Assembly (NCBI RefSeq): GCF_900108555.1
Contig: NZ_FNWV01000002.1
Span: forward strand, 65,359-129,358
DNA: 64,000 nt
Direction: 5' to 3'
DNA from: Ruminococcus flavefaciens
GTDB lineage: Bacteria; Bacillota; Clostridia; Oscillospirales; Ruminococcaceae
Made by a program: the position numbers and the translations under genes
In this document: in pieces, positions 32,383-39,425 of the stretch
Layout: each line of letters starts with the position of its first letter
Position numbering within the stretch: the first letter of the stretch is position 1
The notes under the pieces: generated by a model
What the model was told of the DNA's origin: nothing
Seen by the model: the letters and a program-made list of their open reading frames with translations, nothing else
Database searches by the model: none

Positions 32383-32454
32383 TGTAAAGTGAACTTGACA
32401 AAAAATGTAAAGCGTGCTATACTATAATCACAGAAGAAGTAAAGCAAGCTTTAC
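32383..32454 (+). promoter_or_regulatory. Promoter and TGTAAAG sites of the XRE regulator operon
   Basis: TTGACA (32395-32400), 17 bp, TATACT (32418-32423). The word TGTAAAG occurs at 32383-32389 and again about 32405-32411 in the spacer, and a dyad GTAAAG-caag-CTTTAC lies at 32439-32454 in the leader. The sites flank the promoter as expected for autoregulation by the XRE protein. Confidence 0.75.
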
Positions 32455-32472
32455 ATCAAAGGAGGTAATTTT

Positions 32473-32592
32473 ATGTTTGAATTAATAAAGGATTTTTTGG
32501 TTGGAGCATTGCCGTGGGTAGCATACAGTGTTGCAATTGCGTTCTTTGCAGTTTATAGTGAAAAGGATAAGGAGAAAGAGAATGAAAAATAA
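32473..32592 (+). CDS. 39-residue single-helix membrane peptide
   Basis: ATG 32473 follows a perfect aaaggaggt SD (32458-32466). The peptide MFELIKDFLVGALPWVAYSV continues with a hydrophobic stretch (residues 8-28) and a charged tail (EKDKEKENEK). Its stop overlaps the start of the XRE gene by 11 bases, and the SD of the XRE gene lies inside it, so translation is coupled. Function unknown; it is probably a real gene given the ribosome site. Confidence 0.65.
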   Translation: MFELIKDFLVGALPWVAYSVAIAFFAVYSEKDKEKENEK

Positions 32593-32788
32593 AATTCAGG
32601 AGCTGCGGAAAGCCCGAAAGGTCACGCAGCAGGAGCTTGCGGACGCTCTCAGCGTCACGCGGCAGACTATCATATCGCTGGAAAACGGAAAATACAATGC
32701 GTCCCTTACGCTTGCTCACAAGGCGGCGCAGTTCTTCGGAGTTACTATTGAGGAGCTGTTTATATTTGAGGGCGAAGAGAACTTATAA
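32582..32788 (+). CDS. XRE-family helix-turn-helix regulator
   Basis: The 68-residue protein is a single HTH domain: KIQELRKARKVTQQELADAL, then VTRQTIISLENGKYNASLTLAHKAAQFFGVTIEELF. This compact type usually represses its own operon of membrane proteins. ATG 32582 is chosen over upstream frames since aaggag is 7 bases ahead. It overlaps the small peptide gene and is followed by two paralogous membrane protein genes. Confidence 0.92.
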   Translation: MKNKIQELRKARKVTQQELADALSVTRQTIISLENGKYNASLTLAHKAAQFFGVTIEELFIFEGEENL

Positions 32789-32799
32789 GGAGAATAATT

Positions 32800-33231
32800 A
32801 TGGAAAATTTCAAGAAAAAATTACAGAGAAGATTTTATTTATGTCTTATGCTTTGCTGCTCAGGTTCGGCAGTATACTGGGGACTGAGTTATCTTATCAA
32901 AGATGTTCCCGATTTTTCACGTGGTATGATAGCAGGCGTTTATTTTGGCATAATAGTTGTTGCAGCGTTTTTGATGATAAAGTATCTTATACTGCTCAGA
33001 AATGAGGATAAACTGAAAGCAGAGTACATAAAAACGACTGATGAGCGCAACATTGAGATATCAAAAGCGACTATGAGAACATCTTCTGTCATAAGTCTTG
33101 TGGCTACAGGGCTTGCAGTTTTGATAACAGGCTTTTTCAGCAAGACAGTAAGCATAACACTTTTTATAGACATGACAGCAGGTGCTTTGATAACAGTACT
33201 TGTAAATCTGTATTACAACAAAAAAATGTGA
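32800..33231 (+). CDS. DUF2178-like membrane protein, paralog A
   Basis: The 143-residue protein has four hydrophobic segments (about 14-32, 42-62, 90-112, 118-138) and the motif LKAEYIKTTDERNIEI in the central loop, typical of DUF2178-like proteins linked to small XRE regulators. It ends LYYNKKM. The next gene encodes a relative with the same plan. SD taaggag is well placed. Confidence 0.8.
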   Translation: MENFKKKLQRRFYLCLMLCCSGSAVYWGLSYLIKDVPDFSRGMIAGVYFGIIVVAAFLMIKYLILLRNEDKLKAEYIKTTDERNIEISKATMRTSSVISLVATGLAVLITGFFSKTVSITLFIDMTAGALITVLVNLYYNKKM

Positions 33232-33251
33232 ATTTGTAAAGGAGGAACATT

Positions 33252-33677
33252 ATGGAGAATTTCAGAATTACAATAAAGAAGAGGATATATTTTTTCATTC
33301 TTCTTGCGGTTATAATGGCTGCAGGTATAATCCTGCTTGCGGCATTCGGCAGAGCAAATGACGGATTTAACGCAACAAGCGGCATATTAGGTGCAGTGCT
33401 TGCCATCGCTATTGGCAATGTTGTAGCGTCGAAAATGGCGCTCGGCAATGAAGCTAAGCTGAAAGAAATGTATATCAAGCAAACCGATGAGAGAAGCGCT
33501 CAGATAAATAAAGAGGCTTCTGCAGCTACCTTTCGTATTATACTTCTTGGTATTTCTATTGCGACTATCATCGCAAACTTTTTGAGTGAGGTCGTAAGCT
33601 GTACGCTTTCGCTATGTATGGCGTTCATCTTTATGGTGTATATTTCGGTAAGCGCTTATTACAATAAAAAGATGTAA
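33252..33677 (+). CDS. DUF2178-like membrane protein, paralog B
   Basis: The 141-residue protein matches the preceding one in layout and in MENF start, LKEMYIKQTDERSAQINKE loop and AYYNKKM end, so the pair came from a duplication. Four hydrophobic segments. Function unknown. SD aaaggagg is perfect. Confidence 0.8.
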   Translation: MENFRITIKKRIYFFILLAVIMAAGIILLAAFGRANDGFNATSGILGAVLAIAIGNVVASKMALGNEAKLKEMYIKQTDERSAQINKEASAATFRIILLGISIATIIANFLSEVVSCTLSLCMAFIFMVYISVSAYYNKKM

Positions 33678-33734
33678 AACAAAACTCCCCGATACCTGTC
33701 CGTATCGGGGAGTGATTTTATATTCGTATGTGCA
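33677..33734. repeat. 58-bp direct repeat, left copy (contains terminator)
   Basis: It is identical but for one base to 34140-34197. It includes a 12-bp hairpin, actccccgatac with its complement, followed by gattttat, which ends the XRE operon. The two copies bracket the toxin-antitoxin locus. Confidence 0.92.
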
Positions 33735-33751
33735 TAATTCACGTTAAACTT

Positions 33752-33836
33752 CCGTAAGCGAAAGCAGACTGTCCGTTTTGCAGAGAGTAAGAGAGTTTAC
33801 GAGCGTCAACGTTGAAGGGTGCAGCGTCACGCTGCA
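33752..33836 (+). repeat. Composite intergenic repeat element, copy 3 of 3
   Basis: It starts ccgtaagcga, has a diverged middle, then acgagcgtcaacgttg, and ends with GGGTGCAGCG-tca-CGCTGCA. The last hairpin also occurs at 2874-2897 and 38234-38252. It abuts the antitoxin promoter. Confidence 0.7.
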
Positions 33837-33843
33837 AAACACC

Positions 33844-33872
33844 TTGACAAAATAAATTTTGTGGTGTATAAT
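33844..33872 (+). promoter_or_regulatory. Promoter of the antitoxin RNA
   Basis: TTGACA (33844-33849), 17 bp, TATAAT (33867-33872); a full consensus promoter with no protein gene downstream. Confidence 0.85.
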
Positions 33873-33879
33873 GTAGGTG

Positions 33880-33960
33880 AAATGAATGAGAGAACATTTC
33901 ATGAGTCATCTAACTCACGCAAAGAAAAACACCCGAAGCGGCTACTTCGGGTGTTTTTTC
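33880..33960 (+). ncRNA. Candidate antisense RNA antitoxin (par RNA II-like)
   Basis: An RNA of about 80 nt is predicted from a consensus promoter to a strong terminator hairpin. It contains GTCATCTAACTCAC (33905-33918) and AATGAGAGAA (33885-33894). The same words recur on this strand at 34069-34082 and 34054-34063, inside the oppositely transcribed peptide gene. The RNA is therefore complementary to the ribosome site plus start codon and to codons 4-7 of that mRNA, and to its 3' end through the shared terminator. This is the layout of RNA II in the pAD1 par system. It should block translation of the peptide. Confidence 0.75.
33925..33959. terminator. Bidirectional terminator shared by toxin and antitoxin RNAs
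   Basis: A 14-bp stem, aaaaacacccgaag (33925-33938) with its complement (33945-33958), 6-nt loop, has T-runs on both strands, so both convergent transcripts end here and overlap. Confidence 0.9.
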
Positions 33961-33989
33961 CGTTATAAACGGAAAGGGCTTTTGTCGGG

Positions 33990-34073
33990 CTACTTCCTGT
34001 CAAGCCACTTGCTTATGTAATTTGCGATCACACCAGCTGCGACAGAAACTATAAATGAGAGAAGAAAGGTCAT
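33990..34073 (-). CDS. 27-residue hydrophobic toxin-like peptide (type I TA, Fst-like)
   Basis: The peptide begins MTFLLSFIVSVAAG, continues through a hydrophobic helix (residues 3-20) and ends with a charged KWLDRK tail, as in the Fst/Ldr-like and related clostridial type I toxins. The ribosome site AAGGAGGTGA (34079-34088) is a full match, 8 bases from ATG 34073. A consensus promoter lies at 34113-34141 and the mRNA (about 180 nt) runs into the shared terminator. Its start region is covered by the antisense RNA. I infer a membrane-acting toxin; a plain membrane peptide under antisense control is the alternative. Confidence 0.8.
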   Translation of the reverse strand: MTFLLSFIVSVAAGVIANYISKWLDRK

Positions 34074-34112
34074 CTAACTCACCTCCTTCCTGACGGAAGA
34101 AGCCGACAATTA

Positions 34113-34141
34113 ATAATAGCATTTTTGTCGCATAATGTCAA
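34113..34141 (-). promoter_or_regulatory. Promoter of the toxin mRNA
   Basis: Reading leftwards: TTGACA (34136-34141), 17 bp, TATTAT (34113-34118). The -35 touches the right copy of the 58-bp repeat. Confidence 0.85.
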
Positions 34142-34197
34142 ACAAAACTCCCCGATACCTGTTCGTATCGGGGAGTGATTTTATATTCGTATGTGCA
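34140..34197. repeat. 58-bp direct repeat, right copy (contains terminator)
   Basis: One base differs from 33677-33734. Its hairpin, read on the minus strand and followed by gttttg, should terminate the pyruvate oxidoreductase gene. Confidence 0.92.
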
Positions 34198-34229
34198 CGT
34201 TAAGCGGAAATATTCCACTTAGCTAAAAA

Positions 34230-37200
34230 TCACTTTTCAGCGAGCTTTGTGAGGTAAGCGTAACGATTTGTTGCAGTCTCCTCAGCCTTAGCAAAGAGCT
34301 CCTTAGCACGATCTGGGAATGAACGTGTGAGTGCGCTGTAACGAGCCTCGTTCATGATGAAGTCCTGATATGACTCTGTAGGAGCCTTAGAATCAAGCTG
34401 GAATGGGTTCTTGCCCTCAGCAGCCAGACGTGGATCATAACGGAAGTTGTTCCAGTAGCCGCACTTAACAGCCTTCTCCATCTCAGACTGACAGTTTGTC
34501 ATACCGCCCTTGATAGAGTGCATCTCACAAGGTGCATAGCCGATGATGAGTGATGGTCCCGGATAAGCCTCAGCTTCCTTGATTGCCTTGAGAGTCTGGT
34601 TCATGTCAGCACCCATAGCGATCTGTGCAACATAGATGTAACCGTAGCTCATAGCGATATCAGCAAGACGCTTCTTAGCGATTGCCTTACCTGCTGCTGC
34701 GAACTGTGCAACCTGACCGATGTTAGATGACTTGGAAGCCTGTCCGCCTGTATTTGAGTAAACCTCAGTATCGAATACCATGATGTTTACATCTTCGCCT
34801 GTAGCGAGAACGTGGTCGAGACCGCCGAAGCCGATATCATAAGCCCAACCGTCACCACCGAAGATCCATACAGACTTCTTGGAGAGGTAGTTCTTGTTTG
34901 CAACGATATCTGCGCACTTATCGCACTTGTCAGCGCACTTCTCGAGCTCAGCAACGAGAGCAGCTGTTGCAGCTGTATTCTTTGCACCGTCGTTAACTGT
35001 TGCGAGGTACTCATCAGCAGCTGCCTTAACCTCAGCAGATGCCTTGTCGCTTGCAGCGATTTCCTTAACTTCCTCGATGAGTCTCTCACGGATAGCCTTC
35101 TGACCGAGATACATACCGAGACCGTGCTCAGCGTTGTCCTCGAACAGTGAGTTAGCCCATGCAGGACCGTGGCCGTTTGCATCAACTGTGTATGGTGATG
35201 TTGCAGCAGGACCGCCCCAGATTGAAGAACATCCTGTTGCGTTGGAAATATACATTCTTGAACCGAAGAGCTGTGTGATGAGTCTTGCATATGAAGTTTC
35301 AGCACAGCCTGCGCATGAACCTGAGAATTCAAGAAGCGGCTTCTTGTACTGGCTGGAAATAACAGTAGCATCTGTAGCTACATCTGTCTTTTCTGTAACC
35401 TTTGCAACACAGTAATCGAATACTGCCTGCTGTGGCTCCTGAGACTCTCTTGGAACCATCTTGAGTGACTTAGTTGGGCAGACACCGATACATACGCCGC
35501 AGCCCATGCAGTCCATAGCAGAAACAGCAAGTGTGTACTTGTACTCTGTCTTTACGATCGGCTTAGGAGCGATCTTGATGTTCTCAGGAGCAGCAGCTGC
35601 TTCAGCTTCTGTCAGAGCGAATGGACGGATTGTTGCGTGTGGGCATACAAATGAACACTTGTTACACTTTGCACATGTATCCTGATTCCACTCTGGAACC
35701 ATAACAGCAACTCCGCGCTTCTCGTATGCGGAAGCACCCTGCTCGAATGTACCGTCAACATGATCTGAGAATGCAGAAACAGGGAGAGTATCACCGAGCA
35801 TCTTGCCTACAGGGTTCATGATGCCGTCAACCATCTTGACGAGCTTCTCTGGGCCCTCGAGCTTAGCAGGTGCGGAATTATCAACAGCATTTGCCCACTC
35901 AGCAGGAACATCTACCTTAACGTAAGCATTTGCGCCTGCGTCGATAGCCTTCTCGTTCATCTGAACGATCTCGATACCCTTCTTCATGAACTTCTGAGCC
36001 TTCTCCTTCATGTAGCCGATTGCCTCAGCCTCAGGAAGAACCTTTGAAAGTGAGAAGAATGCAGACTGGAGAATTGTATTTGTACGCTTGCCAAGACCGA
36101 TCTCCTGTGCAAGGTCTATTGCGTTAACCAGATAGAGCTGGATATTGTTCTTTGCGATATACTGCTTTGTGTCAGCTGTGAGGTGCTGGTCGAGCTCCTC
36201 TGGCTTCCACTGGCAGTTGATAAGGAATACACCGCCGGGCTTTACGTCGTTGACCATCTTGTAGCCCTTGAGGATGTATGATGGGTTATGACAGGCAACA
36301 AAGTCAGCCTTGTTTATGTAGTAAGGGCTCTTGATAGGCTTGTCACCAAAACGAAGGTGTGAGATAGTGATACCGCCTGTCTTCTTTGAGTCATACTGGA
36401 AGTATGCCTGAACGTACTTGTCAGTGTGGTCACCGATGATCTTGATAGAGTCCTTGTTTGCACCAACAGTACCGTCGCCGCCGAGACCCCAGAACTTGCA
36501 CTCGATAGTGCCTTCTGCTGCTGTGTTAGGAGCATCTTCCTCAGCGAGTGAGAGGTTTGTAACATCGTCAACGATACCGAGTGTGAACTGTGGCTTAGGA
36601 TCAGCCTTTGCGAGCTCTGCATAAACAGCAAATACAGATGCAGGAGGAGTATCCTTAGAACCGAGACCGTAACGGCCGCCGATTACCTTGATACCAGTTC
36701 TGCCTGTAGTATTGAGAGCAGCAACTACATCGAGGTAAAGTGGCTCACCAAGAGAGCCTGGCTCCTTAGTTCTGTCGAGTACAGCGATTGTCTTAGCTGT
36801 TGCAGGGATTGCCTCAACGAGCTTTTCAGCTGAGAATGGACGGAACAGGCGAACCTTAACGATACCGACCTTTTCACCCTTCTTGTTGAGGTAGTCGATA
36901 ACTTCTTCTGCAACGTCACAGATAGAGCCCATTGCAACGATAACGCGCTCTGCGTCAGCTGCACCGTAGTAATTGAAAAGTTTATAGTCAGTGCCGAGCT
37001 TTGCGTTTACCTTGCCCATGTACTCCTCAACGATTGCAGGAACAGCATTGTAGTAGGAGTTGCAAGCCTCACGGTGCTGGAAGAAGATATCTCCGTTTTC
37101 GTGAGAACCGCGCATTGTCGGATTTTCCGGATTAAGAGCACGAGCACGGAATGCCTTTACAGCGTCCATATCGCACATTTCCTTCAGATCCTCGTAATCC

Positions 37201-37763
37201 CATACGGCGATCTTCTGGATCTCGTGTGATGTACGGAAACCATCGAAGAAGTTGATGAAAGGAACACGGCTCTTGATAGAAGCAAGATGAGCAACAGCAG
37301 CAAGGTCCATTACTTCCTGTGGGTTGGTCTCAGCGAGCATTGCAAAACCTGTCTGACGGCAAGCGTAAACGTCGGAGTGGTCACCGAAGATGTTCAGTGC
37401 GTGAGAAGCTACGCAGCGTGCAGAAACATGGAATACGCAGGGGAGAAGTTCACCGGCGATCTTGTACATATTTGGGATCATAAGGAGAAGTCCCTGAGAA
37501 GCAGTATAGGTTGTGGTCAGAGCACCAGCGTTCAGAGAACCGTGAACAGTACCTGCTGCACCAGCCTCAGACTGCATCTCTTCAACCTTAACGGTAGTGC
37601 CGAAAATGTTCTTGACACCCTGAGCTGACCACTGATCAACGTAGTCTGCCATAGGGCTGGAAGGTGTGATCGGATAGATACCGGCAACTTCCGTGAAAGC
37701 GTATGAAACATATGCAGCGGCGTTATTACCGTCCATTGTTTTCATTTTTCTTTTGATTGCCAT
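34230..37763 (-). CDS. nifJ: Pyruvate:ferredoxin (flavodoxin) oxidoreductase
   Basis: It oxidises pyruvate to acetyl-CoA and CO2, passing electrons to ferredoxin, the central step of fermentation here. The 1177-residue single-chain form has all domains: pyrimidine-binding TPP domain (GIYPITPSSPMADY near residue 30), gamma domain (FWGLGGDGTVGANKDSIK near 425), two 4Fe-4S clusters (CAKCNKCSFVCPH; CMGCGVCIGVCP), and the pyrophosphate-binding TPP domain (GGDGWAYDIGFGG, YSNTGGQASK). SD taggaggt is strong. Promoter and terminator are both visible. Confidence 0.97.
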   Translation of the reverse strand: MAIKRKMKTMDGNNAAAYVSYAFTEVAGIYPITPSSPMADYVDQWSAQGVKNIFGTTVKVEEMQSEAGAAGTVHGSLNAGALTTTYTASQGLLLMIPNMYKIAGELLPCVFHVSARCVASHALNIFGDHSDVYACRQTGFAMLAETNPQEVMDLAAVAHLASIKSRVPFINFFDGFRTSHEIQKIAVWDYEDLKEMCDMDAVKAFRARALNPENPTMRGSHENGDIFFQHREACNSYYNAVPAIVEEYMGKVNAKLGTDYKLFNYYGAADAERVIVAMGSICDVAEEVIDYLNKKGEKVGIVKVRLFRPFSAEKLVEAIPATAKTIAVLDRTKEPGSLGEPLYLDVVAALNTTGRTGIKVIGGRYGLGSKDTPPASVFAVYAELAKADPKPQFTLGIVDDVTNLSLAEEDAPNTAAEGTIECKFWGLGGDGTVGANKDSIKIIGDHTDKYVQAYFQYDSKKTGGITISHLRFGDKPIKSPYYINKADFVACHNPSYILKGYKMVNDVKPGGVFLINCQWKPEELDQHLTADTKQYIAKNNIQLYLVNAIDLAQEIGLGKRTNTILQSAFFSLSKVLPEAEAIGYMKEKAQKFMKKGIEIVQMNEKAIDAGANAYVKVDVPAEWANAVDNSAPAKLEGPEKLVKMVDGIMNPVGKMLGDTLPVSAFSDHVDGTFEQGASAYEKRGVAVMVPEWNQDTCAKCNKCSFVCPHATIRPFALTEAEAAAAPENIKIAPKPIVKTEYKYTLAVSAMDCMGCGVCIGVCPTKSLKMVPRESQEPQQAVFDYCVAKVTEKTDVATDATVISSQYKKPLLEFSGSCAGCAETSYARLITQLFGSRMYISNATGCSSIWGGPAATSPYTVDANGHGPAWANSLFEDNAEHGLGMYLGQKAIRERLIEEVKEIAASDKASAEVKAAADEYLATVNDGAKNTAATAALVAELEKCADKCDKCADIVANKNYLSKKSVWIFGGDGWAYDIGFGGLDHVLATGEDVNIMVFDTEVYSNTGGQASKSSNIGQVAQFAAAGKAIAKKRLADIAMSYGYIYVAQIAMGADMNQTLKAIKEAEAYPGPSLIIGYAPCEMHSIKGGMTNCQSEMEKAVKCGYWNNFRYDPRLAAEGKNPFQLDSKAPTESYQDFIMNEARYSALTRSFPDRAKELFAKAEETATNRYAYLTKLAEK

Positions 37764-37848
37764 AGGAATGACCTCCTAAAAAGTATTAAATTTAGGTTAT
37801 AGGAATGTTTAACGGGACGAGCGTTAACCATGTATAACTACGTTATCT

Positions 37849-37877
37849 ATTATATCACAAAACAAATTTTTTGTAAA
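37849..37877 (-). promoter_or_regulatory. Promoter of the PFOR gene
   Basis: Reading leftwards: TTTACA (37872-37877), 17 bp, TATAAT (37849-37854). The leader is about 80 nt and contains an imperfect inverted repeat around gggacgag. Confidence 0.8.
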
Positions 37878-38076
37878 CACCTTTTTTTGCGCTTTGATAC
37901 AAAGTTATCATGCGTATTTTGCGCAATTTGCCTATATTCCAAGGATTTGACAGTATTTTCACAATTGGAGCGCCGGTAATTTGTACAAGTGTAAGGGTTT
38001 ATAAAATGATATTGTAAAAAATGTTGTACAGGTCATGGTCAAAGTTGTGCATAATTACAAAAGTTTAAGGATTTGC

Positions 38077-38105
38077 TTGACGTGAGGGCGTAAATAATGT
38101 ATAAT
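38077..38105 (+). promoter_or_regulatory. Promoter of an orphan small RNA
   Basis: TTGACG (38077-38082), 17 bp, TATAAT (38100-38105). No open reading frame follows. Confidence 0.75.
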
Positions 38106-38111
38106 AACTAT

Positions 38112-38232
38112 AGTGTTAAATAATTCTTAATTATTAACACTCGTTTTGTTGTCTCCTTTCTTTTGTTCTACACATATTTATTTTCATCTGTTTATCTAAG
38201 ACAAGCAGGGCATATGCCCTGCTTATTTTTTT
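38112..38232 (+). ncRNA. Candidate trans-acting small RNA
   Basis: About 120 nt are predicted between the promoter and a perfect palindrome aagcagggcat/atgccctgctt followed by attttttt (38203-38232). The 5' end folds into a long AT-rich stem (agtgttaa...aacact, about 38111-38142). Between the two hairpins is an unpaired C/T-rich tract with gtctcctttctttt, which includes TCTCCTTT, a complement to AAAGGAGA-type ribosome sites. That design is common in Firmicute small RNAs that block translation. It matches no family I can name. Confidence 0.65.
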
Positions 38233-38233
38233 G

Positions 38234-38318
38234 GCAGCGTGACGCTGCACCCTAACCACGTTGGCGCTTGCAAGCTCGCTCACTCTTATCAAGACCGTTA
38301 CTCGTACATCGCTTACGG
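38234..38318 (-). repeat. Composite intergenic repeat element, copy 2 of 3
   Basis: Read on the minus strand it is ccgtaagcgatgt, a variable middle, gagtgagcgagcttgc, caacgtgg, then ttagggtgcagcg with its hairpin partner. The ends match copy 1 at 15907-15969 almost base for base; the middle does not. Confidence 0.8.
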
Positions 38319-38430
38319 CACTTTTTGTTTTATGTATGTTTATTAGTCACGGGCGGATACTATCCGCCCCTACATATTTTCATTCGTAATTTGTCGGCAT
38401 GAGCCGACACGATCAATTATGCATTATGAA

Positions 38431-38871
38431 TTATGAATTAAACAAATAGTAGATCAGTCCGTATACAGACGCGGCTGAGCAGCCGAAAAGAATGACGGGA
38501 CCTGCTATGGTGAATATCTTTGCTCCTACGCCGAGTATAGGACCTTCTGATCTTGCCTCGATAGCGCATGAGCTTATGGCATTTGAAAAGCCTGTGATAG
38601 GTACGAGAGTTCCTGCACCTGCGTGTTTGGCAAGCTTTGCATACCAGCCAAGACCTGTGCATATGGAACTTAGTCCCACAAGTATAATGGAAGTCCATGT
38701 GCCTGCTTCTGTACGGTCGAGACCGTATGCCTGAAGCATTGAGAGTATTATCTCGCCCAGTGCGCAGATCGCTCCGCCCACAAGGAAAGCAAAAGTTATA
38801 TTGACTTTGGAATTGGACTTTGGTGAAGCCTGCCGCGTCATATCGCTGTAAAGCTCAGGTGTAATTTTCAT
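38431..38871 (-). CDS. spoVAC: Stage V sporulation protein AC
   Basis: SpoVAC is a membrane channel component for dipicolinic acid movement into and out of spores, acting in the inner forespore membrane. The 146-residue protein has the family's marks: NITFAFLVGGAICALGE, TSIILVGLSSICTGLGWY, AGAGTLVPITGFSNAI and GPILGVGAKIFTIAGPVI. Normally it lies with spoVAD and spoVAE; here it stands alone. SD aaaggag is 8 bases ahead of the start, and a forespore-type promoter precedes it. Confidence 0.92.
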   Translation of the reverse strand: MKITPELYSDMTRQASPKSNSKVNITFAFLVGGAICALGEIILSMLQAYGLDRTEAGTWTSIILVGLSSICTGLGWYAKLAKHAGAGTLVPITGFSNAISSCAIEARSEGPILGVGAKIFTIAGPVILFGCSAASVYGLIYYLFNS

Positions 38872-38890
38872 ATTATCAGCTCCTTTGCTG

Positions 38891-38919
38891 TATTATGTGC
38901 TATTGTTCGTAAAATATTC
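38891..38919 (-). promoter_or_regulatory. Candidate sigma-G/F promoter of spoVAC
   Basis: Reading leftwards: GAATA (38915-38919), 17 bp, CATAATA (38891-38897). The sigma-G consensus is GMATR, about 18 bp, CATNMTA. In B. subtilis spoVA is sigma-G-dependent. Confidence 0.65.
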
Positions 38920-38960
38920 CAAAGGCTCAAGAATGTGTTTTAGTCTTACTGTCGGTAAGG

Positions 38961-38992
38961 TATCATTTCTTTCTCTTCTTCGACATATACAT
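38961..38992 (+). promoter_or_regulatory. Possible sigma-E promoter of spoIIID
   Basis: tATCATT (38961-38967) and CATATACA (38984-38991), 16 bp apart, loosely fit sigma-E. If used, transcription starts near 38999, which excludes ATG 38999 as start and supports TTG 39023. Confidence 0.4.
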
Positions 38993-39022
38993 TAGTAAAT
39001 GCAAGAGAAAGAGGTGATATGT

Positions 39023-39301
39023 TTGAAAACACAGCCGGAAGGTCGTGCGGTCATGCTTGGAAGATATATTATCGAAAACAGGACTACTGTACGCGGAGCT
39101 GCCGGAAATTTCGGCATTTCAAAAAGTACGGTACATAAAGATGTAAGTGAAAGGCTGAAACAGGAAGATCCCGAGCTGTATGAAAAAGTGAAGGACATAC
39201 TCGAAATAAACAAGAAGGAAAGGCATATCCGCGGCGGACTTGCCACAAAGCGGAAATATGCCGAAATAGCCTGCCGCAGGAAAAAGATACGGCATTTTTA
39301 A
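39023..39301 (+). CDS. spoIIID: Stage III sporulation regulator SpoIIID
   Basis: SpoIIID is a DNA-binding regulator in the mother cell during sporulation. The 92-residue form begins at TTG 39023 (SD gaggtga, 5 bases ahead) and aligns end to end with the family: RYIIENRTTVRGAAGNFGIS, KSTVHKDVSERLKQ and RHIRGGLATKRKY. An ATG at 38999 would add eight residues but overlaps the ribosome site region. It is divergent from spoVAC across a 151-base gap. Confidence 0.92.
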   Translation: MKTQPEGRAVMLGRYIIENRTTVRGAAGNFGISKSTVHKDVSERLKQEDPELYEKVKDILEINKKERHIRGGLATKRKYAEIACRRKKIRHF

Positions 39302-39334
39302 CTGTGACGCTCATTTAGAGTTTATGCGTATTTT

Positions 39335-39421
39335 TCGGGCGAACGATGTTCGCTCTAACTACTCTCTAACTACTGATCTCTGTGAAATAACAACAAAGGG
39401 GCGGATATTATCCGCCCCTGC
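39335..39421. repeat. Two gtagggg-type hairpins with tandem words between
   Basis: GGGCGAAC-gat-GTTCGCTC (about 39337-39355), ctaactactctctaactact words, then GGGGCGGATATTATCCGCCCC (about 39400-39420). The last hairpin lies just past the stop of the convergent DUF4340 gene and may act as its terminator. Confidence 0.75.
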
Positions 39422-39425
39422 GCTT

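Larger units (their letters stand above)
37764..38430. other. Long intergenic region with PFOR promoter, orphan sRNA and repeats
   Basis: From left to right: hairpin gttwaacg-N7-cgttaac in the PFOR leader (37807-37829), the PFOR promoter, an AT-rich stretch without visible gene (37880-38070), the orphan RNA (38077-38232), composite repeat copy 2 (38234-38318), a GGGCGGATA-type hairpin (38351-38373), TGTCGGC-atga-GCCGACA (38392-38409) and attatgaattatgaatta words (38421-38440). Confidence 0.7.

Noticed and set aside
34787-36631. Several frames longer than 60 codons inside the PFOR gene
   Set aside because: They lie within a highly conserved 1177-residue enzyme in other frames, with no ribosome sites.
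38999-39022. ATG 38999 as the start of spoIIID
   Set aside because: The Shine-Dalgarno lies after it, a possible -10 lies just before it, and the family N-terminus aligns with TTG 39023.
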